Below are positions 49,652 to 59,497 of a stretch of DNA of 64,000 nt, one piece after another. The notes under the pieces are model-generated. The model was given only the letters and a program-made list of their open reading frames with translations, made no database searches and was not told where the DNA came from. Each line of letters starts with the position of its first letter. Positions within the stretch are counted from its first letter, which is position 1. The position numbers were made by a program, and so were the translations under genes. The stretch lies in NCBI RefSeq assembly GCF_002900095.1, contig NZ_LLKN01000002.1, positions 1,054,001-1,118,000 on the forward strand, in the 5' to 3' direction. Source of the DNA: Salegentibacter mishustinae (GTDB taxonomy: Bacteria; Bacteroidota; Bacteroidia; Flavobacteriales; Flavobacteriaceae).

Positions 49652-50153
49652 CTTCGATATTGGGTTCTTCAATAATATAAGAATCAATCCATTGCCCATC
49701 TTCACCACCTTCAATGGTTAATTTTAAACTATTGTATATTACTTTATAAGCACAGGCACGGTTTAAATAAATCTCTTCGGTGCCATAGGTAAAGGTTAGA
49801 GTGTCGGTATCTGGGGTGAATTCTTCATCTTCATCCTCTTCTTCCTCGTCAGGATCAGAATCAAAAAGGGTAAAGATATAGGAAGTTGCATTTTGATCTG
49901 TTCTTAGTGGAATCAAAATGCTATCTACACTTATTCGTTGATACAATGTTTTGATTGAATCGCTTACCGTAGATCTAATACTTAAATTAGTTGGGCTGGC
50001 CGGGTTATCTCGTTCTTCGGCATCATAAAATCGCACCACCATCAAAGGAGTGGTTTGCGTTGCCTCAGGGCAAATATCATCTCTCTGGCAGCCTAAAAAA
50101 AGCATAAGTAGCCCACCGATAAAAAAGAGATTTTTAAGATATTTTGTCTTCAT
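49617..50153 (-). CDS. DUF6452-family lipoprotein
   Basis: 178 residues. Lipobox in LLMLFLGCQRDD (cysteine about residue 22). An acidic stretch (DPDEEEEDEDEEF) at about residue 100. The pair DUF6452-DUF6048 next to rlmD is common in flavobacteria as I recall it. Function unknown. Confidence 0.85.
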   Translation of the reverse strand: MKTKYLKNLFFIGGLLMLFLGCQRDDICPEATQTTPLMVVRFYDAEERDNPASPTNLSIRSTVSDSIKTLYQRISVDSILIPLRTDQNATSYIFTLFDSDPDEEEEDEDEEFTPDTDTLTFTYGTEEIYLNRACAYKVIYNSLKLTIEGGEDGQWIDSYIIEEPNIEDETQAHINIFF

Positions 50154-51563
50154 CTATTTTCTTTCTAAACAAACAACATTTTCTACGTGGTGCGTTTGCG
50201 GAAACATATCTACCGGTTGCACTTTAGTCACTTTATAATATTCGTCTAATAAAGAGAGGTCGCGAGCCTGTGTAGCCGAGTTGCAACTCACGTAAACAAT
50301 GCGCTGTGGCAATATACCAATTATTTGGGCAATCACATCTTTGTGCATACCGTCACGAGGCGGATCGGTTATAATAACGTCTGGCTGCCCATGTGTATCT
50401 ATAAATGATTCAGAAAAAACCTTTTTCATATCGCCTACAAAGAATTCGGTGTTTTCAACCTGGTTGCGTTCAGCGTTCTCTTTGGCGTCTATAATAGCTT
50501 CGGGCACAACTTCAACCCCAATTACTTTTTTCGCTTTTTTCGCAACAAACTGGGCTATTGTTCCTGTTCCTGTATATAGATCGTAAACAATTTCGTCTCC
50601 TTGAAGATCGGCGAAATCCCGGGTTATTTTATATAATTCGTAAGCCTGGGCAGAATTGGTTTGGTAAAAAGACTTGGCGTTTATTTTAAACTGAAGTCCT
50701 TCCATTTGCTCAAAGATATGGTCGCGGCCTTTATAGCAAATTACTTCCTGGTCATAAAGAGTGTCATTTCCTTTTTCATTGATCACGTATTGTAACGAAG
50801 TGATCTCCGGAAACATTTCTGCTACCGCATCAAGTAATAATTCTCGTTTTTCTTTGTCTTCATGAAAAAACTGAATTAAAACCATTAACTCTCCGGTAGA
50901 GGAAGTTCTAATCATTAAAGTTCTTAATAAACCTTCCTGTTTACGGGCATTAAAAAAGCTGAGATCGTTATCTGTAGCGTATTCTTTTACAAAGTTTCTT
51001 ATTGCGTTGCTGGGATCTTCCTGTAGGTGACATTTTTTGATATCCAGAATTTTATCCCACATTCCGGGAATATGAAATCCAAGGGCATTTTTGTCATCAA
51101 AATCTTTTCCGCTGTTTATTTCTTCAGGAGTAAGCCAGCGGCTGTCGCTAAATGAGAATTCCATTTTATTGCGGTAGAAATAAATTTCCTTACTGCCTAA
51201 AATTGGGGTCACTTCAGGTAATTCAACTTTTCCTACACGAATAAGATTGTTTAAAACCTCGTTCTGTTTGTATTCCAGTTGATATTCGTAACCCATATTT
51301 TGCCATTTACAGCCTCCACAAGTGCCAAAATGCTGGCATACAGGTTCTACACGTTTATCTGAAAATTGATGAAAATTCACTGCAGTTCCCTGGTAGTAAG
51401 ATTTTCTCTTTTTCGTGGTTTTAATATCGGCAATATCACCGGGCACTACATTGTCTATAAAGATTACACGACCATCTGGAGATTTACCAATACCTTTTCC
51501 TTTTCCGCCGGCATCAGTAACTTCAACGGCGTCAAATACCTTGTTTTTATTCCTTCTTCCCAT
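50154..51563 (-). CDS. rlmD: 23S rRNA (uracil-C5)-methyltransferase RlmD
   Basis: 469 residues from the ATG at 51563. N-terminal TRAM domain, the iron-sulfur cysteines in CQHFGTCGGCKWQNM, the SAM site DLYTGTGTIAQFVAK, the catalytic VITDPPRDGMHKDV, and the nucleophile in RIVYVSCNSATQARD. Methylates U1939 in E. coli. Confidence 0.94.
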   Translation of the reverse strand: MGRRNKNKVFDAVEVTDAGGKGKGIGKSPDGRVIFIDNVVPGDIADIKTTKKRKSYYQGTAVNFHQFSDKRVEPVCQHFGTCGGCKWQNMGYEYQLEYKQNEVLNNLIRVGKVELPEVTPILGSKEIYFYRNKMEFSFSDSRWLTPEEINSGKDFDDKNALGFHIPGMWDKILDIKKCHLQEDPSNAIRNFVKEYATDNDLSFFNARKQEGLLRTLMIRTSSTGELMVLIQFFHEDKEKRELLLDAVAEMFPEITSLQYVINEKGNDTLYDQEVICYKGRDHIFEQMEGLQFKINAKSFYQTNSAQAYELYKITRDFADLQGDEIVYDLYTGTGTIAQFVAKKAKKVIGVEVVPEAIIDAKENAERNQVENTEFFVGDMKKVFSESFIDTHGQPDVIITDPPRDGMHKDVIAQIIGILPQRIVYVSCNSATQARDLSLLDEYYKVTKVQPVDMFPQTHHVENVVCLERK

Positions 51564-51746
51564 AGCGCAAAAATAGAATAATTGTGAAGATTTATTCCCC
51601 GACTTACTTAAAATTTCGGCAAACATTTAGTATTTTGCGAAAACTTGAATTTTTGGATGATTTCTCTCCCTTGCAGCTCAGACTCTTTAGTATTGGCTGA
51701 GAGCAAAAGAAGGAATTTTGAAAGTTAACAGTAAAAAAATAAATCA

Positions 51747-53027
51747 ATGCCATTAGCAGAAATTAAATCCTCAGAAGAAGCCATTAACCTGGAAGATAAA
51801 CATGGAGCTCATAATTACCATCCACTTCCCGCTGTACTAAGCAAAGGGGAGGGAGTTCATGTTTGGGACGTAGAAGGAAAGAAATATTACGATTTCCTTT
51901 CTGCTTATTCCGCGGTAAATCAGGGACATTGTCATCCTAAAATTGTAAATGCTATGTATGAGCAAGCCTCAAAATTAGCACTTACCTCAAGGGCTTTCCA
52001 TAACGATGTTCTTGGTGCTTATGAAAAGTATGCCACCGATTATTTTAAATTCGATAAACTTTTGCCAATGAATACAGGGGCAGAAGCTGTGGAAACCGCT
52101 ATAAAAATTGCCAGAAAATGGGCTTACGAAAAGAAAGGAGTTAAAGAAACAGACGCTCAAATTATTGTTTGTGAAAATAATTTCCACGGAAGAACAACCA
52201 CGATAATTTCTTTCTCTAACGATGAAGGAGCTCGTAAAAATTTTGGTCCTTATACGCCAGGATTTATAAAAGTAGCTTATGACGATCCTGATGCTTTAGA
52301 AAAAGCAATTACAGAAAACGATAATATAGCCGGCTTTTTAGTAGAACCTATTCAAGGGGAAGCAGGAGTTTTTACCCCTGCTAACGATTATATGAAAAGA
52401 GCCAAAGAGATCTGTAATAAGCATAATGTGCTTTTTATGGCCGATGAGATCCAGACAGGGATTGCCAGAACCGGAGCTTTATTAGCCGTTTGTGGTAATT
52501 GTACTTGCGAAGGCCATTGTGAGCGCCAGGAAACTTATACAAGACCAGATATTTTGATCTTAGGTAAAGCACTTTCTGGAGGAAATTATCCTGTTTCTGC
52601 GGTATTGGCAGATGATGAGGTAATGAATGTAATTCAACCGGGACAACACGGTTCTACTTTTGGAGGAAACCCAGTAGCCGCTGCAACTGCCGTAGCTGCG
52701 TTAGATGTGGTGAGAGATGAAAAACTAGCCTTAAATGCACGTAAACTCGGAAATCTTTTTAGAAGATTGATGGATGATTACATTAAGGATTCTACTATTG
52801 TAGAATTGGTAAGAGGTCGCGGATTATTAAATGCAATCGTAATTAACGATTCAGAAGAAAGCTCTACAGCCTGGGATATTTGTATGGCGCTGAAGGAAAA
52901 CGGACTTTTAGCAAAACCAACTCACGGGAATATTATTCGTTTTGCGCCACCATTGGTAATGGACGAAGAACAGCTTAGAGATTGTGTAGACATTATTACT
53001 TCTACTTTAAAGCAATTTGAGAAGTAA
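51747..53027 (+). CDS. rocD: ornithine--oxo-acid aminotransferase
   Basis: 426 residues. PLP fold type I: MNTGAEAVETAIKIARKW, ENNFHGRTTTIISFSND, FMADEIQTGIARTG, and the PLP lysine in ILGKALSGGNYPVSAV. Converts ornithine to glutamate semialdehyde. A cysteine-rich loop (CGNCTCEGHCERQ) lies near residue 250. Confidence 0.94.
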   Translation: MPLAEIKSSEEAINLEDKHGAHNYHPLPAVLSKGEGVHVWDVEGKKYYDFLSAYSAVNQGHCHPKIVNAMYEQASKLALTSRAFHNDVLGAYEKYATDYFKFDKLLPMNTGAEAVETAIKIARKWAYEKKGVKETDAQIIVCENNFHGRTTTIISFSNDEGARKNFGPYTPGFIKVAYDDPDALEKAITENDNIAGFLVEPIQGEAGVFTPANDYMKRAKEICNKHNVLFMADEIQTGIARTGALLAVCGNCTCEGHCERQETYTRPDILILGKALSGGNYPVSAVLADDEVMNVIQPGQHGSTFGGNPVAAATAVAALDVVRDEKLALNARKLGNLFRRLMDDYIKDSTIVELVRGRGLLNAIVINDSEESSTAWDICMALKENGLLAKPTHGNIIRFAPPLVMDEEQLRDCVDIITSTLKQFEK

Positions 53028-53049
53028 TTTTTCTCGAAGATACATAAAG

Positions 53050-53079
53050 AAAAAGCCAGCTATTTCAGCTGGCTTTTTT
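53050..53079. terminator. bidirectional terminator after rocD
   Basis: Stem AAAAAGCCAGCT / AGCTGGCTTTTTT with a 5-base loop, T-run on both strands; between rocD (plus) and 53101-53433 (minus). Confidence 0.88.
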
Positions 53080-53100
53080 GTTTTCCAAAAGAAAAATAGT

Positions 53101-53433
53101 TTATTGATTTTGTTGCATTTCTCTCATCATTTCCTCCTGTAGCTCATAGATTCCTTCTACGCCGCCGTACATTATAATCATTACAATAGAGGAGATCAAG
53201 CTAATGGCGCTTAAAACCAGGCCTATAATGGCAAGAATTTTTCCTGTTTTTACATTTTGGTAACCGGTATATAATTCTGGTTCTGCATTATAGATCTCTG
53301 TGGCTCGCTTAGCCATTACCAGGGCAATGATCCCGAAAATAATCCCGAGTACTCCGTAACAGCAGCATCCAATAATAGAGAGGATCCCGAAAATTAAAAT
53401 TAAAGTTGAATTTGGTAGTTGTTGTCTTTCCAT
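53101..53433 (-). CDS. CCC-motif membrane protein (DUF4190-like)
   Basis: 110 residues, two or three membrane segments (LILIFGILSIIGCCCYGVLGIIFGII, ILAIIGLVLSAISLISSIV). The CCCYG motif names the family. Function unknown. Confidence 0.87.
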   Translation of the reverse strand: MERQQLPNSTLILIFGILSIIGCCCYGVLGIIFGIIALVMAKRATEIYNAEPELYTGYQNVKTGKILAIIGLVLSAISLISSIVMIIMYGGVEGIYELQEEMMREMQQNQ

Positions 53434-53444
53434 AAAGGTTTGGT

Positions 53445-53738
53445 TTATTGGGTTAGTTGTAAATAAGTGTTCATTTTTATTAAATAGCTTATAAGCATTA
53501 CCGCACCGCTAAAAATGATGAGTGCAATTTTTATCTGAAAATCATACCTGAATTTCACAAATAGATTTAAAATTAGAAAAGCGAGTAAAATTAAAATAGG
53601 ATAGATTCCTGGAAACATATAAAAAGCCTGGCTAAATTCTGCTTTAAAAATCAGTAATAATGCACGTTGCCCACCGCAACCAAAACAATCTACCCCGGTG
53701 AGGCTTTTGTTAAGACATGGCAACATAAATTCTTCCAT
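53445..53738 (-). CDS. DUF2752 membrane protein
   Basis: 97 residues. PCLNKSLTGVDCFGCGGQRALLLIFKAEF at the start is the DUF2752 signature, followed by two membrane segments. 11 bp before the CCC-motif gene, so an operon is likely. Confidence 0.9.
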   Translation of the reverse strand: MEEFMLPCLNKSLTGVDCFGCGGQRALLLIFKAEFSQAFYMFPGIYPILILLAFLILNLFVKFRYDFQIKIALIIFSGAVMLISYLIKMNTYLQLTQ

Positions 53739-53740
53739 AA

Positions 53741-55486
53741 CTAATTTTTGATGCTAATTTTACTGGTGAATTCAAGGTTTTTAGAAGAAATAATTTTTAC
53801 GATATAGATCGCATCCTGTAATCCCGAAGTGGGTAAATTATGTTTGGTACTTCCAATGGCTATTGTTTTATTATATATCATTTGTCCGTTAAGATCGTAT
53901 AGCAATATTTGTTTTAAATCAGATTTTACCATTTGTATCTCCAGTTGCGATTTTAAATTGTTTTGCACAATCAGCGCGTCAGGAAATAAAAAATCCAATT
54001 CCTCTTCAGTGGTTTCGGGCAGGAGATCGTCTTCCTTTTCCTGTATAAAGCTAATAAAAAATCGATTACTATAATTTCCTTTTTCCAGATCTATAGAAAA
54101 TTCATTTAGATTTAATTGGTTATAAGTTTCTAATTCGGCATCAAAAAGAAAGATATTTTCATCTTCAAAATCTCTCAAATCGTCTAAACTGAAAGTTAAT
54201 TTTGAAGCTTCAATTAAATTTATAAATAGCGGGATTTTATCATTTTTTCTGAAAGGCCTAACCTGGATGTTATAAAAAGCTTCCGCAATATTCCAACCTG
54301 CATCATTTTCTAAAACTCCGTAAATTTTTGCATCCATAGCCCAATCTTCTTCCCTGGAAGAATCTTCACGGAAGGCTAACAAAAGTGGTCGCGTATATAA
54401 ATCGTTGAAACCTACATTGAGTTTTAATAGTGGAATCTCGCTTTTTTGCTGATTTTTAAATTCTGAAGTTTGCGAGTTTTCTTTCTGAAACCTTCGTTGA
54501 GAATTTATAAAATGAATATAACCATCACTCTTTCCGTTAAGCATAAAAGCCTGCCCAATGGGGCTGTACTCCCGCGCTATTGGTGCACCATTTCCTCCTG
54601 AATTTCCAGTTTCATCACCGCCGCCATTATAGGTTTTAAAAACTGCCGGCGCGTATGCATTTGCACCCGGCGAGTAAGAACCATAACCGCCTTCATAATC
54701 TTTTAAATAATGCGAGTCACCGTTATCTCTGGAGTCCCAGAAATAAGCGATTCCCGTACTTGCCGGATTTTCGAATAAAAAGCTTTGTAAATGAAGTGCA
54801 GAAGGATAGGGATTACCTACTAAAACACTTTTTTCATTTTTAATAGGTACTTTTATTTCTCCGTCATTCGGTAGACCTCTAAAATCATAGCGTTGCTTGT
54901 TTCCCGGGTTGTTTTCTACTCCATTTATAATCGTGTGATCGCTACCGTTTACCCCTTTCATAGTAAAACCTTCCCCTGGTGCTACATCAAAATTAACTCC
55001 CACGTGCTGCCAGTCAGTGTACTCACTTCCCGAGTATTTGTAAATCCAGCGGCGGGAAATTTTTAAAGGATTCGCATTCCCTTCTAAATCGTTTGTAACG
55101 AGAGCAGATTTACTTCTGGTTGGTGTTTTGGGTTGAAAGATCACCGCTCCAAATTGATTGGCGCTTATATTATCTGTAATCGGCAGCGCCCAGTAGTTAT
55201 AATCAAAAGCATTAGAGGTGCCTTCCTGGAAAACGGAGAGCCAACCATTACCCGAATTTTTATTAGTGCTTTTTTCACCTTGCAATAATTGTGATTCCTT
55301 TCGCAAGTAGATACTGGCTTCGGTATGAGGAGAATTATTCTTTTTTAGCGAAATATCGTCTTCAACATATAGAAACCGGTCACTAAGATAGATATAAGAA
55401 TCCCCGGTTATGGAAGGAGAAATATACAATTGCGCATTTCCGTGGTAAAAAGATAAAATAAAAGCTAAGAAGTAAATTTGCCTCAT
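53741..55486 (-). CDS. T9SS-sorted surface protein
   Basis: 581 residues from the ATG at 55486, with a signal peptide (IYFLAFILSFYHGNA). The last 80 residues (QILLYDLNGQMIYNKTI...LPTSGLQDAIYIVKIIS...SKISIKN) are a type A C-terminal sorting domain for the type IX secretion system. The middle is a low-repeat secreted region with no recognised enzyme. Probably on the cell surface. The DUF2752 gene follows two bases after its stop. Confidence 0.88.
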   Translation of the reverse strand: MRQIYFLAFILSFYHGNAQLYISPSITGDSYIYLSDRFLYVEDDISLKKNNSPHTEASIYLRKESQLLQGEKSTNKNSGNGWLSVFQEGTSNAFDYNYWALPITDNISANQFGAVIFQPKTPTRSKSALVTNDLEGNANPLKISRRWIYKYSGSEYTDWQHVGVNFDVAPGEGFTMKGVNGSDHTIINGVENNPGNKQRYDFRGLPNDGEIKVPIKNEKSVLVGNPYPSALHLQSFLFENPASTGIAYFWDSRDNGDSHYLKDYEGGYGSYSPGANAYAPAVFKTYNGGGDETGNSGGNGAPIAREYSPIGQAFMLNGKSDGYIHFINSQRRFQKENSQTSEFKNQQKSEIPLLKLNVGFNDLYTRPLLLAFREDSSREEDWAMDAKIYGVLENDAGWNIAEAFYNIQVRPFRKNDKIPLFINLIEASKLTFSLDDLRDFEDENIFLFDAELETYNQLNLNEFSIDLEKGNYSNRFFISFIQEKEDDLLPETTEEELDFLFPDALIVQNNLKSQLEIQMVKSDLKQILLYDLNGQMIYNKTIAIGSTKHNLPTSGLQDAIYIVKIISSKNLEFTSKISIKN

Positions 55487-55562
55487 AATTCCTGTAACTT
55501 TGCTGGAAATACAAGAACCGTTATTTTTAACAGCTTTAAAATAAGGGATAACAGGTAAAAAA

Positions 55563-55760
55563 ATGAACAATTCTCAAGTAATAAATACAATTTTGATAGT
55601 GCTTGGCGGCGGACTTTTAATCTATGCCATTGCTGCTGAAGGTGCTCACGCTTACTTTAAGATTATTGGTTTAATTACAATTATGTCAGGTCTTTATCGT
55701 GCAACCAATTTTTGGGTAGAGACAAAAGATGATCATAAAGAAGAAGAAAACAAAGAATAA
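55563..55760 (+). CDS. small membrane protein
   Basis: 65 residues, two membrane segments (TILIVLGGGLLIYAIAA, IIGLITIMSGLYRATNFW) and an acidic, lysine-rich tail. Its stop overlaps the next start (TAATG), so it is coupled to the Smr gene. Confidence 0.85.
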   Translation: MNNSQVINTILIVLGGGLLIYAIAAEGAHAYFKIIGLITIMSGLYRATNFWVETKDDHKEEENKE

Positions 55761-56305
55761 TGGAGCTGAAAAAAGGTGATAAAGTCGCGGTTTTAGATGA
55801 TGTGCTGGAAGGTTATGTAATAAAAGCCGAAGCCGGAAAAGTTTATATTGAAACTACCGATGGTTTTGAAATGGAGTTTACCGAAGAGGAATTGGTGAAA
55901 ATAGAAACGCCTATTGAAGCTCTATCTGAAGATGTAGATTTTGACAAGGTCTTAGCCGAAAAAAAGCTACCTCCAAAACCAAAGTCACAGCAAATTAAGC
56001 CGAAAGAAAGAAATCTACCACCAATGGAGGTAGACCTGCATATAGAAAAACTAACCAGGTCTTCCCGCGGAATGAGTAATTATGATATACTTAACCTGCA
56101 AATGGAAACCGCAAAAAGACAATTGGAGTTTGCAATAGGCAAACGAATTCAGAAAATTGTTTTTATTCACGGGGTAGGCGAGGGTGTGCTAAAAGCAGAA
56201 CTCGATTTTTTTCTAGGCCGCTACGACAACCTAAAATTCTATGACGCCGATTACCAAAAATACGGTCTGGGCGCTACCGAAGTTTATATTTTTCAAAATG
56301 CTTAG
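55760..56305 (+). CDS. Smr-domain protein (DUF2027 type)
   Basis: 181 residues. A short N-terminal beta domain (DKVAVLDDVLEGYVI), then an Smr domain with DLHIEKL and the HGVGEGVLK loop that matches HGxGxG. Smr domains bind or nick nucleic acid; this stand-alone form is common in Bacteroidota. Confidence 0.88.
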   Translation: MELKKGDKVAVLDDVLEGYVIKAEAGKVYIETTDGFEMEFTEEELVKIETPIEALSEDVDFDKVLAEKKLPPKPKSQQIKPKERNLPPMEVDLHIEKLTRSSRGMSNYDILNLQMETAKRQLEFAIGKRIQKIVFIHGVGEGVLKAELDFFLGRYDNLKFYDADYQKYGLGATEVYIFQNA

Positions 56306-57351
56306 TTAGTAGAGGTTTCTTCGGTTTCTTCCTCATTTTCCTCTTCTGCGTCTAGTAATTCTTGCTGACGGTTTGTTAGTAGTTCAAAAGGAATATTATT
56401 TACAACAAGTCTTCCTAAATTATAAGAGTCAAAACGAATGTCTTCACCGCTACCATCCTGGCGTATCAGGTTGAAATCACTTATTACTATATTGGATCTA
56501 TAATCTCTTGTGATAGAGTGGTCTAATTGATTCTCGTGTTCAAAACTAATTTCGCTAAGTTCATCTTTGAGGTAATTAGCATCCCCATCATCGGCAATTA
56601 TCAATAATCGTGGGCTTATATCTCCATCTTCCACATCAGATTGTCTTACTTCGTGGCGTGTTAAAACCCCATCATTATCATCATCAGGATCCAGGTAGTC
56701 TGGAATGCCATCTGTATCGGTATCTAAATACCCCTCATCTGTGACTGGCTCGCCAGGGTTTGCGTTCTCTTCGTCTATGGTTTCCACATTGTCATTATCG
56801 TCATCAATATCTAAATAATCAGGAATACCATCGCCGTCTGTATCCAGGTGATTTCCACCGTCAGGATCAAAACCTTCTACTTCATTTGGCACGTTATCGC
56901 CATCGGCATCGGCGTCCTCATTTAAGCCAAGATCGTTAAAACTGGTGGTTATCGTCACAGTTCCTCCGGCAGAAACATATTCCTCTAAAACTCTTGGCGA
57001 ACCTGGCGGTACTCCCTGGCAAAAATAATCTCTTCCAGTTATTTCCCCATCGTAAATTCTGTAAACTAAACGGTTATCTTCTCCCGAAAGATTAATTTCT
57101 ATAGGCTCATCATTTACATCTAAGGTTAGAATTCTTTGCGTAAGTGTATCGTTTAGTCTGTTATCATCTAATTCCAGAGACATCGATTCATACACATCTT
57201 CATTATTAACTACCCAAAGCACTTTTTTACCATCAATTTCGCATAAGTTTAGATTGCTGTCTTCCAGGTCAAAACTGGTTACGGTAATATCGCCATCGTC
57301 ACAGGAGTAAAGCGCAAAAGAAAATAATAGGGCTGCAAAGATCTTTTTCAT
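56302..57351 (-). CDS. lipoprotein with thrombospondin-type-3-like calcium repeats
   Basis: 349 residues from the ATG at 57351. Lipobox (FALYSCDDGD). Residues about 150-230 hold DxDxDGxxD-type repeats (DADADGDNVPNE, DTDGDGIPDYLDIDDDNDN twice) that bind calcium in such proteins. Extracytoplasmic. It overlaps the Smr gene tail-to-tail by four bases. Confidence 0.86.
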   Translation of the reverse strand: MKKIFAALLFSFALYSCDDGDITVTSFDLEDSNLNLCEIDGKKVLWVVNNEDVYESMSLELDDNRLNDTLTQRILTLDVNDEPIEINLSGEDNRLVYRIYDGEITGRDYFCQGVPPGSPRVLEEYVSAGGTVTITTSFNDLGLNEDADADGDNVPNEVEGFDPDGGNHLDTDGDGIPDYLDIDDDNDNVETIDEENANPGEPVTDEGYLDTDTDGIPDYLDPDDDNDGVLTRHEVRQSDVEDGDISPRLLIIADDGDANYLKDELSEISFEHENQLDHSITRDYRSNIVISDFNLIRQDGSGEDIRFDSYNLGRLVVNNIPFELLTNRQQELLDAEEENEEETEETSTN

Positions 57352-57435
57352 AGGTGTAAGTATATTCAAACTGAAACAAAAATAACGGAATTAAGAATTC
57401 TTAAGGCAGGTTCTTTTAAATAATTTTATTTCGTT

Positions 57436-57443
57436 TAATTTTG
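57436..57443 (+). promoter_or_regulatory. promoter -7 box of cysteine desulfurase gene
   Basis: TAATTTTG fits TAnnTTTG. The ATG lies only five bases after the box, so the mRNA may be leaderless. Confidence 0.5.
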
Positions 57444-57448
57444 CAGCG

Positions 57449-58597
57449 ATGAAAAATGTATACCTCGATTCTGCCGCAACCACGCAAATGCGTGATGAAG
57501 TAATTAACCGAATGACCTCTGTGATGAAAGAGGTTTACGGAAATCCTTCTTCTACCCATTCTTTTGGAAGATCTGCTAAATCTTTAATTGAGCAAGCGCG
57601 TAAAACCGTAGCCGGTTATTTGAATGTAAAAGCATCAGAAATAATCTTTACTTCTGGTGGTACCGAAGCCGATAATCTTGCTCTAAATTCAGCGGTACGT
57701 GATCTTGGTGTAAAAAGAATTATTACTTCAAAAATTGAGCACCACGCGGTTTTGTATACCGTAGAGCAACTTCAGGATTGTTTTGATGTTGAGGTAGTTT
57801 ATGTTGATCTGGATTCCTGCGGAAATGTAAAAACATCACATTTAGAAGAATTGCTGAAAACTTCAGATAAAAAGACGCTGGTAAGCCTAATGCACGTAAA
57901 TAACGAGATTGGGAATAAACTGGATATTAAGAAAGTTGGGGAGCTTTGTAAAGAACACGACGCCATTTTTCATTCAGATTGTGTACAATCGGTAGGTCAT
58001 TATGATCTTGATTTTAGTGAAATCCCGGTAGATTTTACCGCGGTAAGCGCCCATAAATTTCATGGCCCAAAAGGCGTGGGATTCGCTTTTATTAGAAAAA
58101 ACAGCGGATTAAAACCACTTATTTTTGGCGGAGAGCAGGAGCGTGGCCATCGTGCAGGCACAGAAGGGGTTCATAATATTGTAGGCCTGGAAGAAGCTTT
58201 AAAACTATCTTTAGATAATTTAGCCGAAGAAAAAGCCTATATAAGTGATCTAAAAGCTCATTTTATTTCGAAACTAAAAGCTGAAATTCCCGGGGTAAAA
58301 TTCAACGGAGAATGTTCCGATCTTGAAAAAAGCACCTATACGCTGGTAAATGTTTGCTTGCCGGTGCCCGAGGATAAAGCGCTAATGCTTTTATTTCAAT
58401 TAGATCTAAAAGGCATTGCCTGTTCTAAAGGAAGTGCCTGCCAAAGCGGTAGTGATAAAGGTTCGCACGTGTTAAATGCATTTTTAGAGGAAGAAGACCT
58501 TAAAAAACCATCGGTACGTTTTTCATTTTCGCGGTTTAATACCAAAGAAGAGCTGGACTACGTGATAAAAACACTTAAAGAGTTTATTGAATCTTAA
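57449..58597 (+). CDS. cysteine desulfurase (NifS/IscS class)
   Basis: 382 residues. PLP-dependent: TSGGTEADNLAL, the PLP lysine in VSAHKFHGPKGVGF, and the active cysteine in KGSACQSGSDKGSHVL. Supplies sulfur for Fe-S clusters and tRNA thiolation. The nearby MtaB gene needs an Fe-S cluster. Confidence 0.93.
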   Translation: MKNVYLDSAATTQMRDEVINRMTSVMKEVYGNPSSTHSFGRSAKSLIEQARKTVAGYLNVKASEIIFTSGGTEADNLALNSAVRDLGVKRIITSKIEHHAVLYTVEQLQDCFDVEVVYVDLDSCGNVKTSHLEELLKTSDKKTLVSLMHVNNEIGNKLDIKKVGELCKEHDAIFHSDCVQSVGHYDLDFSEIPVDFTAVSAHKFHGPKGVGFAFIRKNSGLKPLIFGGEQERGHRAGTEGVHNIVGLEEALKLSLDNLAEEKAYISDLKAHFISKLKAEIPGVKFNGECSDLEKSTYTLVNVCLPVPEDKALMLLFQLDLKGIACSKGSACQSGSDKGSHVLNAFLEEEDLKKPSVRFSFSRFNTKEELDYVIKTLKEFIES

Positions 58598-58696
58598 AGT
58601 CTTTTCTGAAGCTGACCTGAGTCATATTTTATAGATTTTAATCGCTGTTACTTTGTAGCATTAATTATCCGTTTCCGGGTTTAAATTTATAAAGTA

Positions 58697-59146
58697 ATGG
58701 CAGATAATCACGAATACCAGGTAGACCTAACCTGGAAAGAAGACCGAAAAGGAGAAGTTTCCTCTCCAGAATTGACCGATACTATTGAAACCGCAACTCC
58801 TCCAGATTTCCCTAAAGGAATGCCCAACATTTGGTCTCCGGAACATTTTCTGGTTGCCGCGGTAGAAAGCTGTTTGATGACCACTTTCCTGGCTATTGCT
58901 GAGAATTCTAAACTGGAGTTTATCAGTTTTAAGTCTACGGCAATAGGAAAATTGGATAAGGTTGAAGGGAAATTTCAAATGACAGAAATAATCCTAAAAC
59001 CGATTTTGGAAATCACCGACGAGAATAATGCAGAAAGAGCAAAACGCATCATAGAAAAGAGCGAAAAAGCCTGTTTGATCTCCAATTCTATCAAAACCAA
59101 AATTACTCTGGAATCTGAGATCGTATTTGCTTCTGTAGGAGTATAG
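58697..59146 (+). CDS. OsmC-family peroxide-reducing protein
   Basis: 149 residues. The two redox cysteines lie in AAVESCLMTTFLAIAE and SEKACLISNSIKTKI, at the usual spacing. Reduces organic hydroperoxides in characterised members. Own promoter likely but not clear. Confidence 0.9.
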   Translation: MADNHEYQVDLTWKEDRKGEVSSPELTDTIETATPPDFPKGMPNIWSPEHFLVAAVESCLMTTFLAIAENSKLEFISFKSTAIGKLDKVEGKFQMTEIILKPILEITDENNAERAKRIIEKSEKACLISNSIKTKITLESEIVFASVGV

Positions 59147-59446
59147 TGATTTTATCGTCATTGCGATCCTGATGATAATAGGGAGAAGCCATCTTTTGTT
59201 GTCCGTCATTGCGAGCGAGGCACTAGCGCGGCAATTTTTTGTTTCGAGGCGATCCTATCAAAAAAAAACAGAATTATTCAAGCACAGATTGTCACGTTGG
59301 CTATCACCTCCCCGGAATGACAACTTAACTACAAACCGAAAGCCGTTAACCGACAACTAATAACTCATAACTGAGAACTGAGAACTGAGAACTGAGAACT
59401 GAGAACCGAAATCAAAACAATGTTTTCCTAAAACAATAATTGTTGG
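59147..59446. repeat. intergenic repeat region
   Basis: About 300 bp without a gene. It holds a dispersed-repeat-like block (GTCATTGCGAGCGAGGCAC ... GGAATGAC), whose ends are inverted repeats as in common bacterial intergenic palindromes. Then five tandem copies of a 7-bp unit AACTGAG (59369-59403) follow. No ORF of note. Confidence 0.7.
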
Positions 59447-59454
59447 TATCTTTG
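59447..59454 (+). promoter_or_regulatory. promoter -7 box of mtaB
   Basis: TATCTTTG fits the TAnnTTTG box, 43 bp before the ATG at 59498. Confidence 0.55.
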
Positions 59455-59497
59455 CAGCCCTAAAAATCGTTTAACTTCTACAGAAACAGGCAGGTGT

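Noticed and set aside
51627-51746. Riboswitch between rlmD and rocD
   Set aside because: Only a short CTCAG/CTGAG pairing is visible; no known riboswitch core is recognisable.
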